A DNA stretch of 64,000 bases from Paraflavitalea pollutisoli. GTDB lineage: Bacteria; Bacteroidota; Bacteroidia; Chitinophagales; Chitinophagaceae. The stretch covers positions 434,001 through 498,000 of the forward strand of contig NZ_JARKMX010000004.1 of assembly GCF_029360705.1 (NCBI RefSeq), in the 5' to 3' direction. Position 1 is the stretch's first letter. Each line of letters begins with the position of its first letter. Positions 56,389 to 64,000 of the stretch are shown here, piece after piece. A program made the translations under genes and the position numbers. The notes under the pieces are model-generated. The model made no database searches. It saw only the letters and a program-made list of their open reading frames with translations, and was not told the DNA's origin.

Positions 56389-57564
56389 TTACTTGTTTTT
56401 TGATTCCGTGCGCGATCCTCCGTAGAGCTCATATTCAAACAGGCGGCAGTCGATAATACTGGTATAAAATTCTATCCGCCGGGTGGCTTTCAATCCGATC
56501 TTTTTGGCCAGTTCCAGGTTGCCGGTAAAGACATAGCCAAAATAACCCTTGCACTGTTGTTTCATAAAATCGCCGATACGGCTGTAGGTCTTTTCCAGTT
56601 CGGCAATCTCTCCCAGGCGCTCACCATATTCAGGGTTTACATAAAAGACGCCGGGAACGTTTTGCGGCACTTCGGTAGCAGCAAAATCGCAAACGGCAAA
56701 TTCGATCAGGTTGGCAACGCCGGCCGCTACCGCATTCTTACGGGCATTTTCGATGGCCCGGTCGCTGTAATCGGTGGCGATGATGCGAAGACCCGGCACC
56801 TCTTTGATCTGTTCTTCCAGGCGTGCATCTTCCGCAAAGTAGACCTGCTCATCATAGCCTTGCAGGTGCATAAAGGCGTAGTTGGTCCTGAAGAGGCCAG
56901 GCCGGCGGTTGGTGGCGATCATAGCGGCTTCGATGGCAATGGTGCCGGAACCACACATCGGGTTCACAAACGGGCTGACGCGGTCCCAGCGCGAAGCGTA
57001 GATCGTGGCAGCAGCCAGCGATTCCAGCATCGGGGCCTGACCAGGTATTTTGCGATAGCCGTGGCGGGCCAGGGAATCGCCGGAGGTGTCGACAAATACT
57101 TCGGCCTGGTCTTCTTTCCAGAACAAATGGATCACAGCGCCGGTAAGGGCCGATCCGGTAGATGGACGTATGCCCTTTTTGTCGCGCATGCGGTCGATGA
57201 TCGCATCTTTTACGCGCAGGTTGGCGTACATGCTGTTATTGATGGTATCGTTGTGGACATTGCTGGTGATGGAAAAATAACCGCCGTCGGGTAAGATCTC
57301 TTCCCAGGGATAGTGGATCAGGTTGTTGTATACATCATCGGCATTGCGGGCCTCGAATGATTGAAGGCTGTACAGTACCTGGCTGGCGCAACGCAGGTTG
57401 AGGTTGAGACGGATGCATTCATTCACGCTGGCCCGTAGCTTCACCCCGGTCACAAAAGTCTCGATGGGCTCAAATCCCAGCTCTTTGACTTCCTGTTCGA
57501 GGTAAACCATGGTCCGCTTGTGACAGGTGATGGTGACCATCCCTGGCGTGGTATAGATATTCAT
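56389..57564 (-). CDS. THUMP domain class I SAM-dependent RNA methyltransferase (RlmL N-terminal-like)
   Basis: A 391-residue enzyme. A THUMP RNA-binding domain (about 55-155) precedes a methyltransferase domain with the SAM motif FVNPMCGSGTIAIEAAMIA and acidic IIATDYSDRAIENARKNA. The catalytic motif IV, usually N-P-P-Y in RlmL-type N2-guanine enzymes, reads N310-P-E-Y313 followed by GERLGE. ATG 57564 is chosen as the start (an upstream ATG at 57597 adds 11 residues). It probably methylates a guanine in 23S rRNA; the NPEY variant leaves room for doubt on the exact site. Confidence 0.9.
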   Translation of the reverse strand: MNIYTTPGMVTITCHKRTMVYLEQEVKELGFEPIETFVTGVKLRASVNECIRLNLNLRCASQVLYSLQSFEARNADDVYNNLIHYPWEEILPDGGYFSITSNVHNDTINNSMYANLRVKDAIIDRMRDKKGIRPSTGSALTGAVIHLFWKEDQAEVFVDTSGDSLARHGYRKIPGQAPMLESLAAATIYASRWDRVSPFVNPMCGSGTIAIEAAMIATNRRPGLFRTNYAFMHLQGYDEQVYFAEDARLEEQIKEVPGLRIIATDYSDRAIENARKNAVAAGVANLIEFAVCDFAATEVPQNVPGVFYVNPEYGERLGEIAELEKTYSRIGDFMKQQCKGYFGYVFTGNLELAKKIGLKATRRIEFYTSIIDCRLFEYELYGGSRTESKNK

Positions 57565-57614
57565 GTTGCGCGAAATTAGGCAGTTCAGCGCATACATCTT
57601 ACATCATCCGGTGC

Positions 57615-60086
57615 TCATTCTGTACGCAGGGATTTCACCGGATTGGCCCGCGCTGCCTGCAGGGCTTGCAAGCCGACGGTCAGTAAGGCGATGCCAATGG
57701 CTGCGAGTCCGGCCGCGACAAACATCCAGGCGCTCAGCGACGTGCGGTAGGCAAAGCCTTGCAGCCAGTCATGCATCAGGTACCAGGCCAGCGGACTGGC
57801 GATGGCGAGTGCCAGGAGGATCAGTACTACGATGTCTTTGCACAATAGGTACAGGATGCCCGATACGGAGGCGCCCAATACCTTCCGGATGCCAATTTCG
57901 CGGGTTCTTCTGGCGGTTGAAAAAATGGCCAGGCCCAGCAAACCCAGGCAGGAAATGAAGACGGTGACGGCCATGGCGATATTGATCAGTCGCTCGGTTC
58001 GCAGATCGTCTGCATACATATTGGCGATGGCTTCATCGAGGAAAGCATAGCTCATCGGTTGTCCGGGAAAGAGGGGTTTCCAGTGCTGCTCAATTTGGTC
58101 GATGAGCGTTTTTATGTCGCCTGCTGTCCTATTGCTGGTAGCAATCTTAACGGCAATGGTTTTCTCCTGCGCGGGATCGTGTAAGAGTATGGTGGGCCAG
58201 GTAGCCTGGTGAAATGAGTTCTCGTAAAAATCGGCCACTACACCGGCTATGGGATAGGTCTCGAAGGGATTGATGACGACCTGTTGACCAATGGCTTTGC
58301 TGACATCCGAAAAGCCCAATGCACGTACACCGGTTTCACTAATCAGCAGCTCCCGGGTACTGTCGCTGGGTAGCAGGTTGCGTCCGGCGATCAGCTTCAT
58401 GCCATAAAAGGGCAGGTAGTCCTGGTTGCCGTAGTGATAGGAGAGTTTGATTGGTCTTTCTTCGCTGTTTTTCAGCCTGCCGCCTTCAAATCCGCGGTGA
58501 CCATGTCCGATGGGTGGTTTCCATTGCCGGATCACCTGTTCTACGCCAGCCAGTTGCCGGATCTGCTCGGTCAGTAAGGCGATTTTGGCAGGTGTTACAC
58601 TCGCTGTTTGCTGGCTCCTGGCTTTATCCGATGCGAAACCCATACCTGACAACCTTTGCTCCGGTGGACTGCTGATGGTAAGGATGGCGTCTGTTGTAAA
58701 ACCCAGGTCGGTGTGCAAAGCGTACCGCAGTTGCGCACCCACGACGACAGAGGCGATGATGAACAACAACGATATGGTGAACTGGAAAACGATCAGGCCT
58801 TTACGTAACCTGCCTTTCCCGCCGCCAGGTACAGCGGTGATGCCTTTCAGGGTGGCGGTAGGTTCGTAGTGGGCCAATACCCGGGCTGGATAGAATCCGG
58901 CCAGTAGGGTAGTGAGGGCCGTTACCGCCAGCAAGAATAGGAGCGTGGGTATATCCATCGTGAAATGAACGCCCGCTGGTATTAAGTCAGTAAAGAAGCG
59001 GAAGGCCGGCGTTACCAGGAGGGCGGCCAGTAGCACGGCAGCTATCGTGAGTAAGAAGGTTTCCGTAAAGAATTGCCAGGCGATGCCCGATCTGTTGCTG
59101 CCGAGTACCCGGCGAACGCCGATCTCCCGGGCTCGTTTCATGGATTGGGCGGTGGCCAGGTTCACAAAATTGACCATGGCGAGCAGGAGGATAAAGCCTG
59201 CCACGGCAATGAGGGTGTAAAGTACAGGCAGGCTGGCTTTGCGGCCGTTGCCGCCGTATTCAGGGTGAAAATGGATACCTGATAGCGGCTGCAGCCGGGA
59301 GGTGATGGGTAATTGTGCGCTGTAATGACGTTTGGTGAAAGCGACGAATTGCGTATTGATCTGGGCGGGTTGGGTAGGGGCGGTCAGCTTGACGAGGATC
59401 TGGCTGGAGCGGTTCATTTCATTCCAGGCGTCCAGTTTGATCTCGTTCTTCAAAAGACTAACGGGGATGGTGGCATAGGAGATCCATTGACTGTAATTGA
59501 AATCACTGTTGTTGGTCCAGTCAGCCACAACGCCCGTTACAGTGGCCAGGAGCGAGTCCTGGTAATAGATGGTTTGTCCGATGACCCTATCGGCAGGCAG
59601 TTCACCAAAGTATTTACGGGCTTTACTGGCAGTCAGCACGACGGAATGCGGCTGGGTGAGTGCGGTACGGGCGTTGCCGCTTAGCCAATGGTATTGGAGG
59701 ATGTCGAAATATTGCGGTTCGGCGATCATGAGGCTGCCATCGTCTTCAAAGTATTTGGAGGCTCCCTGAAGCCCGTTGGGTATCGTCACGCTGGCAGGGT
59801 AAGGCTGAAAGGCCGCGATAGACTCGAAGCCCGTCATTTCGTTGCGCATGGCGCTGGCCATGGGGCCTGGCGTGCTGTTGAGGTGATTACCCCGTAGGGT
59901 GGCGTCTACGCAAAAGATGCGGTCGCGGTCGGGGTGAAAGGTGTCGTAGCTGAATTCGTGCCGCACAATAAGGTAGATGGACAGGCAGGCACAGATGCCC
60001 AGGGCGAGGCCCAATACGTTGATGAGGCTGTATAACTTGTTGCGGACGAGGCTGCGCCAGGCCACGGTCCAATAGTTTTTAAGCAT
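57615..60086 (-). CDS. ABC transporter permease, FtsX/MacB-like, with two MacB core domains
   Basis: An 823-residue inner-membrane protein. One membrane segment near residue 20-45 and a large periplasmic MacB_PCD domain are followed by three segments, a second MacB_PCD domain and three more segments. The FtsX-like motifs are SMKRAREIGVRRVLGSNRSG and STARRTREIGIRKVLGASVS. Such duplicated permeases are abundant in Bacteroidota, usually with a separate ATPase; none lies in this window. ATG 60086 (MLKNYWTVAW) is preferred over 60092 or a longer start at 60131. Substrate unknown; macrolide- or lipoprotein-type mechanotransmission is known for the family. Confidence 0.93.
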   Translation of the reverse strand: MLKNYWTVAWRSLVRNKLYSLINVLGLALGICACLSIYLIVRHEFSYDTFHPDRDRIFCVDATLRGNHLNSTPGPMASAMRNEMTGFESIAAFQPYPASVTIPNGLQGASKYFEDDGSLMIAEPQYFDILQYHWLSGNARTALTQPHSVVLTASKARKYFGELPADRVIGQTIYYQDSLLATVTGVVADWTNNSDFNYSQWISYATIPVSLLKNEIKLDAWNEMNRSSQILVKLTAPTQPAQINTQFVAFTKRHYSAQLPITSRLQPLSGIHFHPEYGGNGRKASLPVLYTLIAVAGFILLLAMVNFVNLATAQSMKRAREIGVRRVLGSNRSGIAWQFFTETFLLTIAAVLLAALLVTPAFRFFTDLIPAGVHFTMDIPTLLFLLAVTALTTLLAGFYPARVLAHYEPTATLKGITAVPGGGKGRLRKGLIVFQFTISLLFIIASVVVGAQLRYALHTDLGFTTDAILTISSPPEQRLSGMGFASDKARSQQTASVTPAKIALLTEQIRQLAGVEQVIRQWKPPIGHGHRGFEGGRLKNSEERPIKLSYHYGNQDYLPFYGMKLIAGRNLLPSDSTRELLISETGVRALGFSDVSKAIGQQVVINPFETYPIAGVVADFYENSFHQATWPTILLHDPAQEKTIAVKIATSNRTAGDIKTLIDQIEQHWKPLFPGQPMSYAFLDEAIANMYADDLRTERLINIAMAVTVFISCLGLLGLAIFSTARRTREIGIRKVLGASVSGILYLLCKDIVVLILLALAIASPLAWYLMHDWLQGFAYRTSLSAWMFVAAGLAAIGIALLTVGLQALQAARANPVKSLRTE

Positions 60087-60146
60087 AAGCATGGTTTGGG
60101 ATAGACATCTCAATAGATGCACAAGGGGCAAAATAGCATAAAATAG

Positions 60147-60158
60147 CGGTTATCGTTC
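60147..60158 (+). promoter_or_regulatory. 12-base element shared with the 56.3 kb repeat array
   Basis: CGGTTATCGTTC at 60147-60158 is the exact reverse complement of 56348-56359, which covers the third 13-base repeat. It lies about 60 bases upstream of the permease start and 150 bases before the DeoR gene. A shared operator is possible. Confidence 0.35.
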
Positions 60159-60306
60159 CCACAAAGAAACCCAGTTCTTGCATAAGCTTGCCAGAAAATG
60201 TAAAATCGGGTGTGTTTTCTGCGGCATTGTGCAATTTAATCCCGTCGACCTACTGGAGTCTGCGCCAATTAGCCTAAATTGTACAGATACCACACTGCTT
60301 ATACCG

Positions 60307-61056
60307 ATGCTAAAAAAGGAACGTCAGGCGTATATATTGCACCAGGTCAACCTGCACAACAAAGTGCTTTCTTCCAGCCTCAGTCTGAATATCAATGTAT
60401 CTGAAGATACCATCCGTCGGGATCTGCAGGAACTGGCCGATGAAGGAAAAATAATCAAGGTACACGGAGGTGCTCTATCGCATTCGTTCAACCAGGTGTA
60501 CTATCCTGTTAACAATGTCTACTCACACGATCATAAAAAAGTCATTGCGCAGAAGGCAGCTTCCCTGGTTCAAGATGGCATGTTTGTGCTCACTTCAGGG
60601 GGTACTACGATCATTGAGCTGGCCCGGGCCCTGGACCCACAGTTGAAAGCCACGTTTATTTCTGGCAGCATACCTGTCGTGCTGGAATACATGCAACACC
60701 CAACTATCGAGATCATCCTGATTGGTGATAAGGTATCTAAAAACTCCAAGATTACGGTGGGTAGTGAAGCTATTGCGCAGATCAGGCGCATACGGGCCGA
60801 TATCTGCTTTCTTGGTGTGAACGCCATCAACATCAAAGATGGAATTTCGGACAGCGATTGGGAAGTGGTGCACCTGAAAAAAGCCATGATCGAGTCGTCC
60901 CGTAAAATAGTGTGCCTGTCTATTGCAGAAAAGATCAATTCCTTACAACCTATCCATCTTTGCGAAGTCAGTAAGATACATACACTGATCACCGAATTGC
61001 CTCCCGACGATCCGGTCCTCAAACCTTATCGTGATGCAGGCATTGAAGTGTTATAA
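60307..61056 (+). CDS. DeoR/GlpR family transcriptional regulator
   Basis: A 249-residue regulator. The N-terminal helix-turn-helix (residues 1-58; NINVSEDTIRRDLQEL) is the DeoR signature, and the rest is a DeoRC sensor domain related to sugar-phosphate isomerases (SLVQDGMFVLTSGGTTIIEL, TFISGSIPVVLEY, CFLGVNAI). It is typically a repressor that responds to a phosphorylated sugar. ATG 60307 is used; upstream in-frame codons to 60178 are not conserved in the family. A SusC gene follows 180 bases downstream on the same strand, so it may control that locus. Confidence 0.92.
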   Translation: MLKKERQAYILHQVNLHNKVLSSSLSLNINVSEDTIRRDLQELADEGKIIKVHGGALSHSFNQVYYPVNNVYSHDHKKVIAQKAASLVQDGMFVLTSGGTTIIELARALDPQLKATFISGSIPVVLEYMQHPTIEIILIGDKVSKNSKITVGSEAIAQIRRIRADICFLGVNAINIKDGISDSDWEVVHLKKAMIESSRKIVCLSIAEKINSLQPIHLCEVSKIHTLITELPPDDPVLKPYRDAGIEVL

Positions 61057-61236
61057 AAGTACCTTTTGGCCGTATCTCCTTTATCCGTTGAATAGACAAA
61101 TGATTGCTGGCAGCCATTTCATGTAGGCTATTCGTTCAATAACCGTATAGACTGCGATACTGCCGTGACAGGCAGCAGCCTTATTGTTGGTGGAGTAGGG
61201 CTATATGGATTTTATAAAATAACCAAAAGTAACGGT

Positions 61237-64000
61237 ATGAAAAAAAGAAAGCTTTGTAGTTTGATCATGTTTATCATGCTTTACATGATCACCAACAACC
61301 TGATGGCTCAGGAGGTTCCCATTAGCGGAACTGTGTATGCTGATGATGGTACACCACTGGCAGGCGTAACAGTTACCGTCAGTGGCACTACGCAGGCAAC
61401 TGCCACGGGCAGCGATGGAAAATTTACGATTACGGCCAATGCAGGCGTTCAATTGGAGTTTAGCTCTATCGGCTATGTCACAAAAAAAGAAAAAGCGGCA
61501 AGCGGCATGAAGGTGCTCCTGAAAAAAGCAGATTCCGGCCAGATGGTAGATGTTGTAGTGACGGCGATGGGTATAAAAAAGGAGCGGAAAGCCCTGGGCT
61601 ATTCGGTGACGGAGTTGAATGCGCAGGAGTTGATGAGAAATAAAAATACCAACATCGTCAATTCACTCGTTGGCAAAGTGCCGGGTGTAAACATTACCCA
61701 ATTCAGTGGCTCGGCAGGCGCCGGTGCCTCCATCACCATCCGGGGTGGCAACTCCACCTCAGAGAGCAGGCAAAACCAACCCTTGTTTGTAATTGATGGA
61801 GTAATATATGATAACTCAACGACGGTTACCGGTAATACGGGTACGGATGGGTTATCCCGCAGCAATACCACCTACTCCAACCGTGTGATGGATGTTAATC
61901 CGGAGGATATCGAAACCTTGTCGGTGCTGAAAGGGGCTGCTGCAGCTGCCTTGTATGGGTCACGCGCGGCTGATGGTGTTGTCATCATTACCACCAAGAA
62001 AGGTGCGGAAGGCTCTACAAGGGTTAATATTGCCAGCAAGGTGGGCAACTCCTGGGCCAACAAGTTGCTGGAAGTTCAAAACCAGTTTGGTACCGGCTCT
62101 TATGCCACCAACGGCGTTTTCAGCGATCTGAATTCGTACAGCTCATGGGGGCAAAAACTCACCTCAGCAGATACTTTGTACGATAATATCGGTGAATTCT
62201 TTCAACACGGTATGGTGTATGATAACAGCGTAAATGTATCCGGCGGTTCTAAAAATGGCTCCTTCTTTTTATCAGGCTCTAATTTCGATCAAACTGGTAT
62301 CGTGCCCGGTACAGGCTTTAAGAAAACTACTTTTCGCTTTAATGGCGAACAGAAATATGGGCGTTTAACCCTGAGTGCCAATGTAGCCTATTCCATTGCC
62401 GACATCGATAGAACGTTGACGACTGCCGGGCTGTATGGAAGTGGTGTAGGCAGTATGCAGGCATTGTACAACTGGCCGTTAAAATTTGATATGAAGCGGT
62501 ATGTCAACCAGGATGGAACGCAATACCGGCCTTATGCGGGAACGCTTGCATTAGAAGGCGATATTGACAACCCCTATTGGATCATCAATAAAGACAAGCT
62601 GACCTCGCAAACGAAGCGCATCACAGGGGCGATCAATAGCAATTATAAAATAACCGACTGGTGGAATATTTCAGCGCGTTTGGGGTACGACCAGTACAGT
62701 ACCAATGATTATACGTATGTCGCTCCCGGATCTGCGCTGTCTCCCATATACCAAAACGGACGCCTGAGCAAAGACATGATCAATTATACTTTCATCACAA
62801 CGACCGTGATGAGTAATTTCCAAAAGAAATTCGGCGATTTTGATACGCACCTGATGCTGGGAACCACTTCAGAGAACACGCAGACAGCTGGCCAGAATCA
62901 TTGGGGGTACAACTTTATTACTGCCGGCACCATCAGCTTTAATAATATTGCAACGACCAATAAATTCTTTACCGACAACACCACGAAAAAGCGTTTGGTG
63001 GGCGCCTATGGAGAAGCGGGTGTGTCTTACAAGGATATTGCCTATCTGACTGTGACCGGACGCAATGACTGGTCGTCTACGTTGCCGATAGAGAACAGGT
63101 CGTATTTTTATCCCTCTGTCAGTGGTTCTTTGGTTTTTACGGAATTGCTGCCGAAGAACAGTATTCTTTCCTTCGGTAAAGTGCGGGCAAGCTGGGCGCA
63201 GGTGGGTAAAGATGCCAACCCGTATGCCACGCTTACATACGTAAATCCTCCTTATACCATTGGCTCCTATACTGCGGTGGGTAACCAGTGGGCCGCTGGC
63301 AATCCTATTCTGTTACCCGAGATCCAGGATTCCTGGGAAGTAGGCGGAGAGGTGAGGTTGCTGAACGGACGTATTGGTTTGGATTATACCTATTACCACA
63401 GCCAGACAAAGAACCAGATTGCGCAACCACGTCTCGCACAATCTGGTGGGTTCATCTTCAGCTCCCTCAATACCGGCTCTGTCATCAACAAGGGTATGGA
63501 AATAGCGGTTACTGGTAAACCGATCGTAAACAGGGATTTTTCCTGGGAGGCAACATTGAACTTTTCTTACAACAGGGGCAGGCTGGGTGCGTTCCTTCCT
63601 GGTGTAGCCTATTTTTATCCTACCGATGCCCAGTTCGGAACTGTAAAAGCTGCTTCTATTCCCAATGGCGGTTATTTCCTTGGCCTGACCGGCCAGCCGT
63701 ATCTGCGTGAAGTAGATGCAAAAGGCGTTGAAATTCCCACCGGGCGCTACCAGGTAGATCCCACTACCGGATTGTATAAACTGAATACGCTGAACCCGGT
63801 GGTGGCGAATCGTGAACCGGATTTCATTGGTGGATTTAATAACAACTTCAGGTATAAGAATCTGTCCTTCTCTTTTCTGCTGGACATCCGCAAGGGCGGG
63901 GATGTATTTAATGGTTCCGAATATGCGTTGGTGTTAAATGGGTTAAGCAAATTAACGTTGCTGAACGACAGGCAATCGGTGACAGTTTCCGGGGTTAACA
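61237..64000 (+). CDS. SusC/RagA family TonB-linked outer-membrane receptor (3' end outside window)
   Basis: The first 921 codons of a second SusC, running off the right edge with no stop. A signal peptide (about 1-24, ending NNLMA) precedes a carboxypeptidase-regulatory-like domain (VPISGTVYADDGTPLAGVTV). Next come the TonB box region VDVVVTAMGIKKERKALG and the plug (VPGVNITQF, SITIRGGNST, LFVIDGVIYD, LSVLKGAAAAALYGSRAADG). The rest is the start of the beta-barrel. The SusD partner and enzymes should lie just beyond the window. The gene follows a DeoR regulator; the target sugar is unknown. Confidence 0.93.
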   Translation, partial: MKKRKLCSLIMFIMLYMITNNLMAQEVPISGTVYADDGTPLAGVTVTVSGTTQATATGSDGKFTITANAGVQLEFSSIGYVTKKEKAASGMKVLLKKADSGQMVDVVVTAMGIKKERKALGYSVTELNAQELMRNKNTNIVNSLVGKVPGVNITQFSGSAGAGASITIRGGNSTSESRQNQPLFVIDGVIYDNSTTVTGNTGTDGLSRSNTTYSNRVMDVNPEDIETLSVLKGAAAAALYGSRAADGVVIITTKKGAEGSTRVNIASKVGNSWANKLLEVQNQFGTGSYATNGVFSDLNSYSSWGQKLTSADTLYDNIGEFFQHGMVYDNSVNVSGGSKNGSFFLSGSNFDQTGIVPGTGFKKTTFRFNGEQKYGRLTLSANVAYSIADIDRTLTTAGLYGSGVGSMQALYNWPLKFDMKRYVNQDGTQYRPYAGTLALEGDIDNPYWIINKDKLTSQTKRITGAINSNYKITDWWNISARLGYDQYSTNDYTYVAPGSALSPIYQNGRLSKDMINYTFITTTVMSNFQKKFGDFDTHLMLGTTSENTQTAGQNHWGYNFITAGTISFNNIATTNKFFTDNTTKKRLVGAYGEAGVSYKDIAYLTVTGRNDWSSTLPIENRSYFYPSVSGSLVFTELLPKNSILSFGKVRASWAQVGKDANPYATLTYVNPPYTIGSYTAVGNQWAAGNPILLPEIQDSWEVGGEVRLLNGRIGLDYTYYHSQTKNQIAQPRLAQSGGFIFSSLNTGSVINKGMEIAVTGKPIVNRDFSWEATLNFSYNRGRLGAFLPGVAYFYPTDAQFGTVKAASIPNGGYFLGLTGQPYLREVDAKGVEIPTGRYQVDPTTGLYKLNTLNPVVANREPDFIGGFNNNFRYKNLSFSFLLDIRKGGDVFNGSEYALVLNGLSKLTLLNDRQSVTVSGVN

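Noticed and set aside
61160-61175. Short hairpin CTGCC/GGCAG between the DeoR and SusC genes as attenuator or riboswitch
   Set aside because: The stem is only 5 bases, with no further conserved structure visible.

Overview
The window looks like a chromosomal segment of a Bacteroidota bacterium, most likely Chitinophagaceae. The evidence is two SusC-type TonB-dependent receptors (one with a SusD partner), many lipoproteins with a short lipobox followed by Cys-Lys-Lys, LytS/LytTR and TPR-type sensor systems, TAnnTTTG-like -7 promoter elements, and weak or absent Shine-Dalgarno sequences. I see no rRNA, tRNA, CRISPR array, transposase or integrase. Coding density is high and most intergenic gaps are under 300 bases.

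Left part (1-20.4 kb): a cut CDP-alcohol phosphatidyltransferase gene and a UMF1-type MFS transporter without a normal start codon. A TPR sensor kinase / NarL regulator pair follows. Next is a large leucine-rich-repeat lipoprotein split by an apparent frameshift, a secreted GH43 enzyme, and a lone contractile-tail sheath protein. An operon of SDR, epimerase-like reductase and AraC regulator converges on an RND efflux operon (adaptor, pump, outer-membrane factor).

Centre (20.6-34.4 kb): a polysaccharide utilisation locus. SusC, SusD, a DUF1735/F5-8C surface lipoprotein and a large GH2 beta-galactosidase-like enzyme with a ricin-type domain form one leftward operon. A double-SGNH esterase converges on it. 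A divergent sensor kinase / OmpR regulator pair lies on the other side. The shared intergenic region carries four to five AACGAA-type repeats phased at 10-11 bases, a strong candidate binding site for that regulator.

Right part (34.7-64 kb): two further SDR-AraC pairs (the AraC proteins are clear paralogues), one preceded by a pair of identical-half-site palindromes. Also present are a LytS/LytTR pair, an orphan HEGSH putative metalloprotease, a HAD phosphatase coupled to a membrane-anchored AraC protein, and a serine hydrolase. Several secreted proteins of unknown function follow, with a Crp/Fnr regulator that overlaps a DUF4345 gene tail to tail, a GH78 rhamnosidase, an HD hydrolase, an RNA methyltransferase, a MacB/FtsX-type permease, a DeoR regulator and the start of a second SusC that runs off the right edge.

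The main themes are glycan capture and degradation (GH43, GH2, GH78, SGNH esterase, two SusC), sensing, and repeated small reductase-plus-regulator modules. No complete novel multi-gene system is evident. The observations most worth following are the phased repeat array of the polysaccharide locus, the orphan sheath gene, the tandem TGTAAC palindromes, the 21-base periodic repeats near 56.3 kb with a matching 12-mer at 60.15 kb, and several non-standard coding features.
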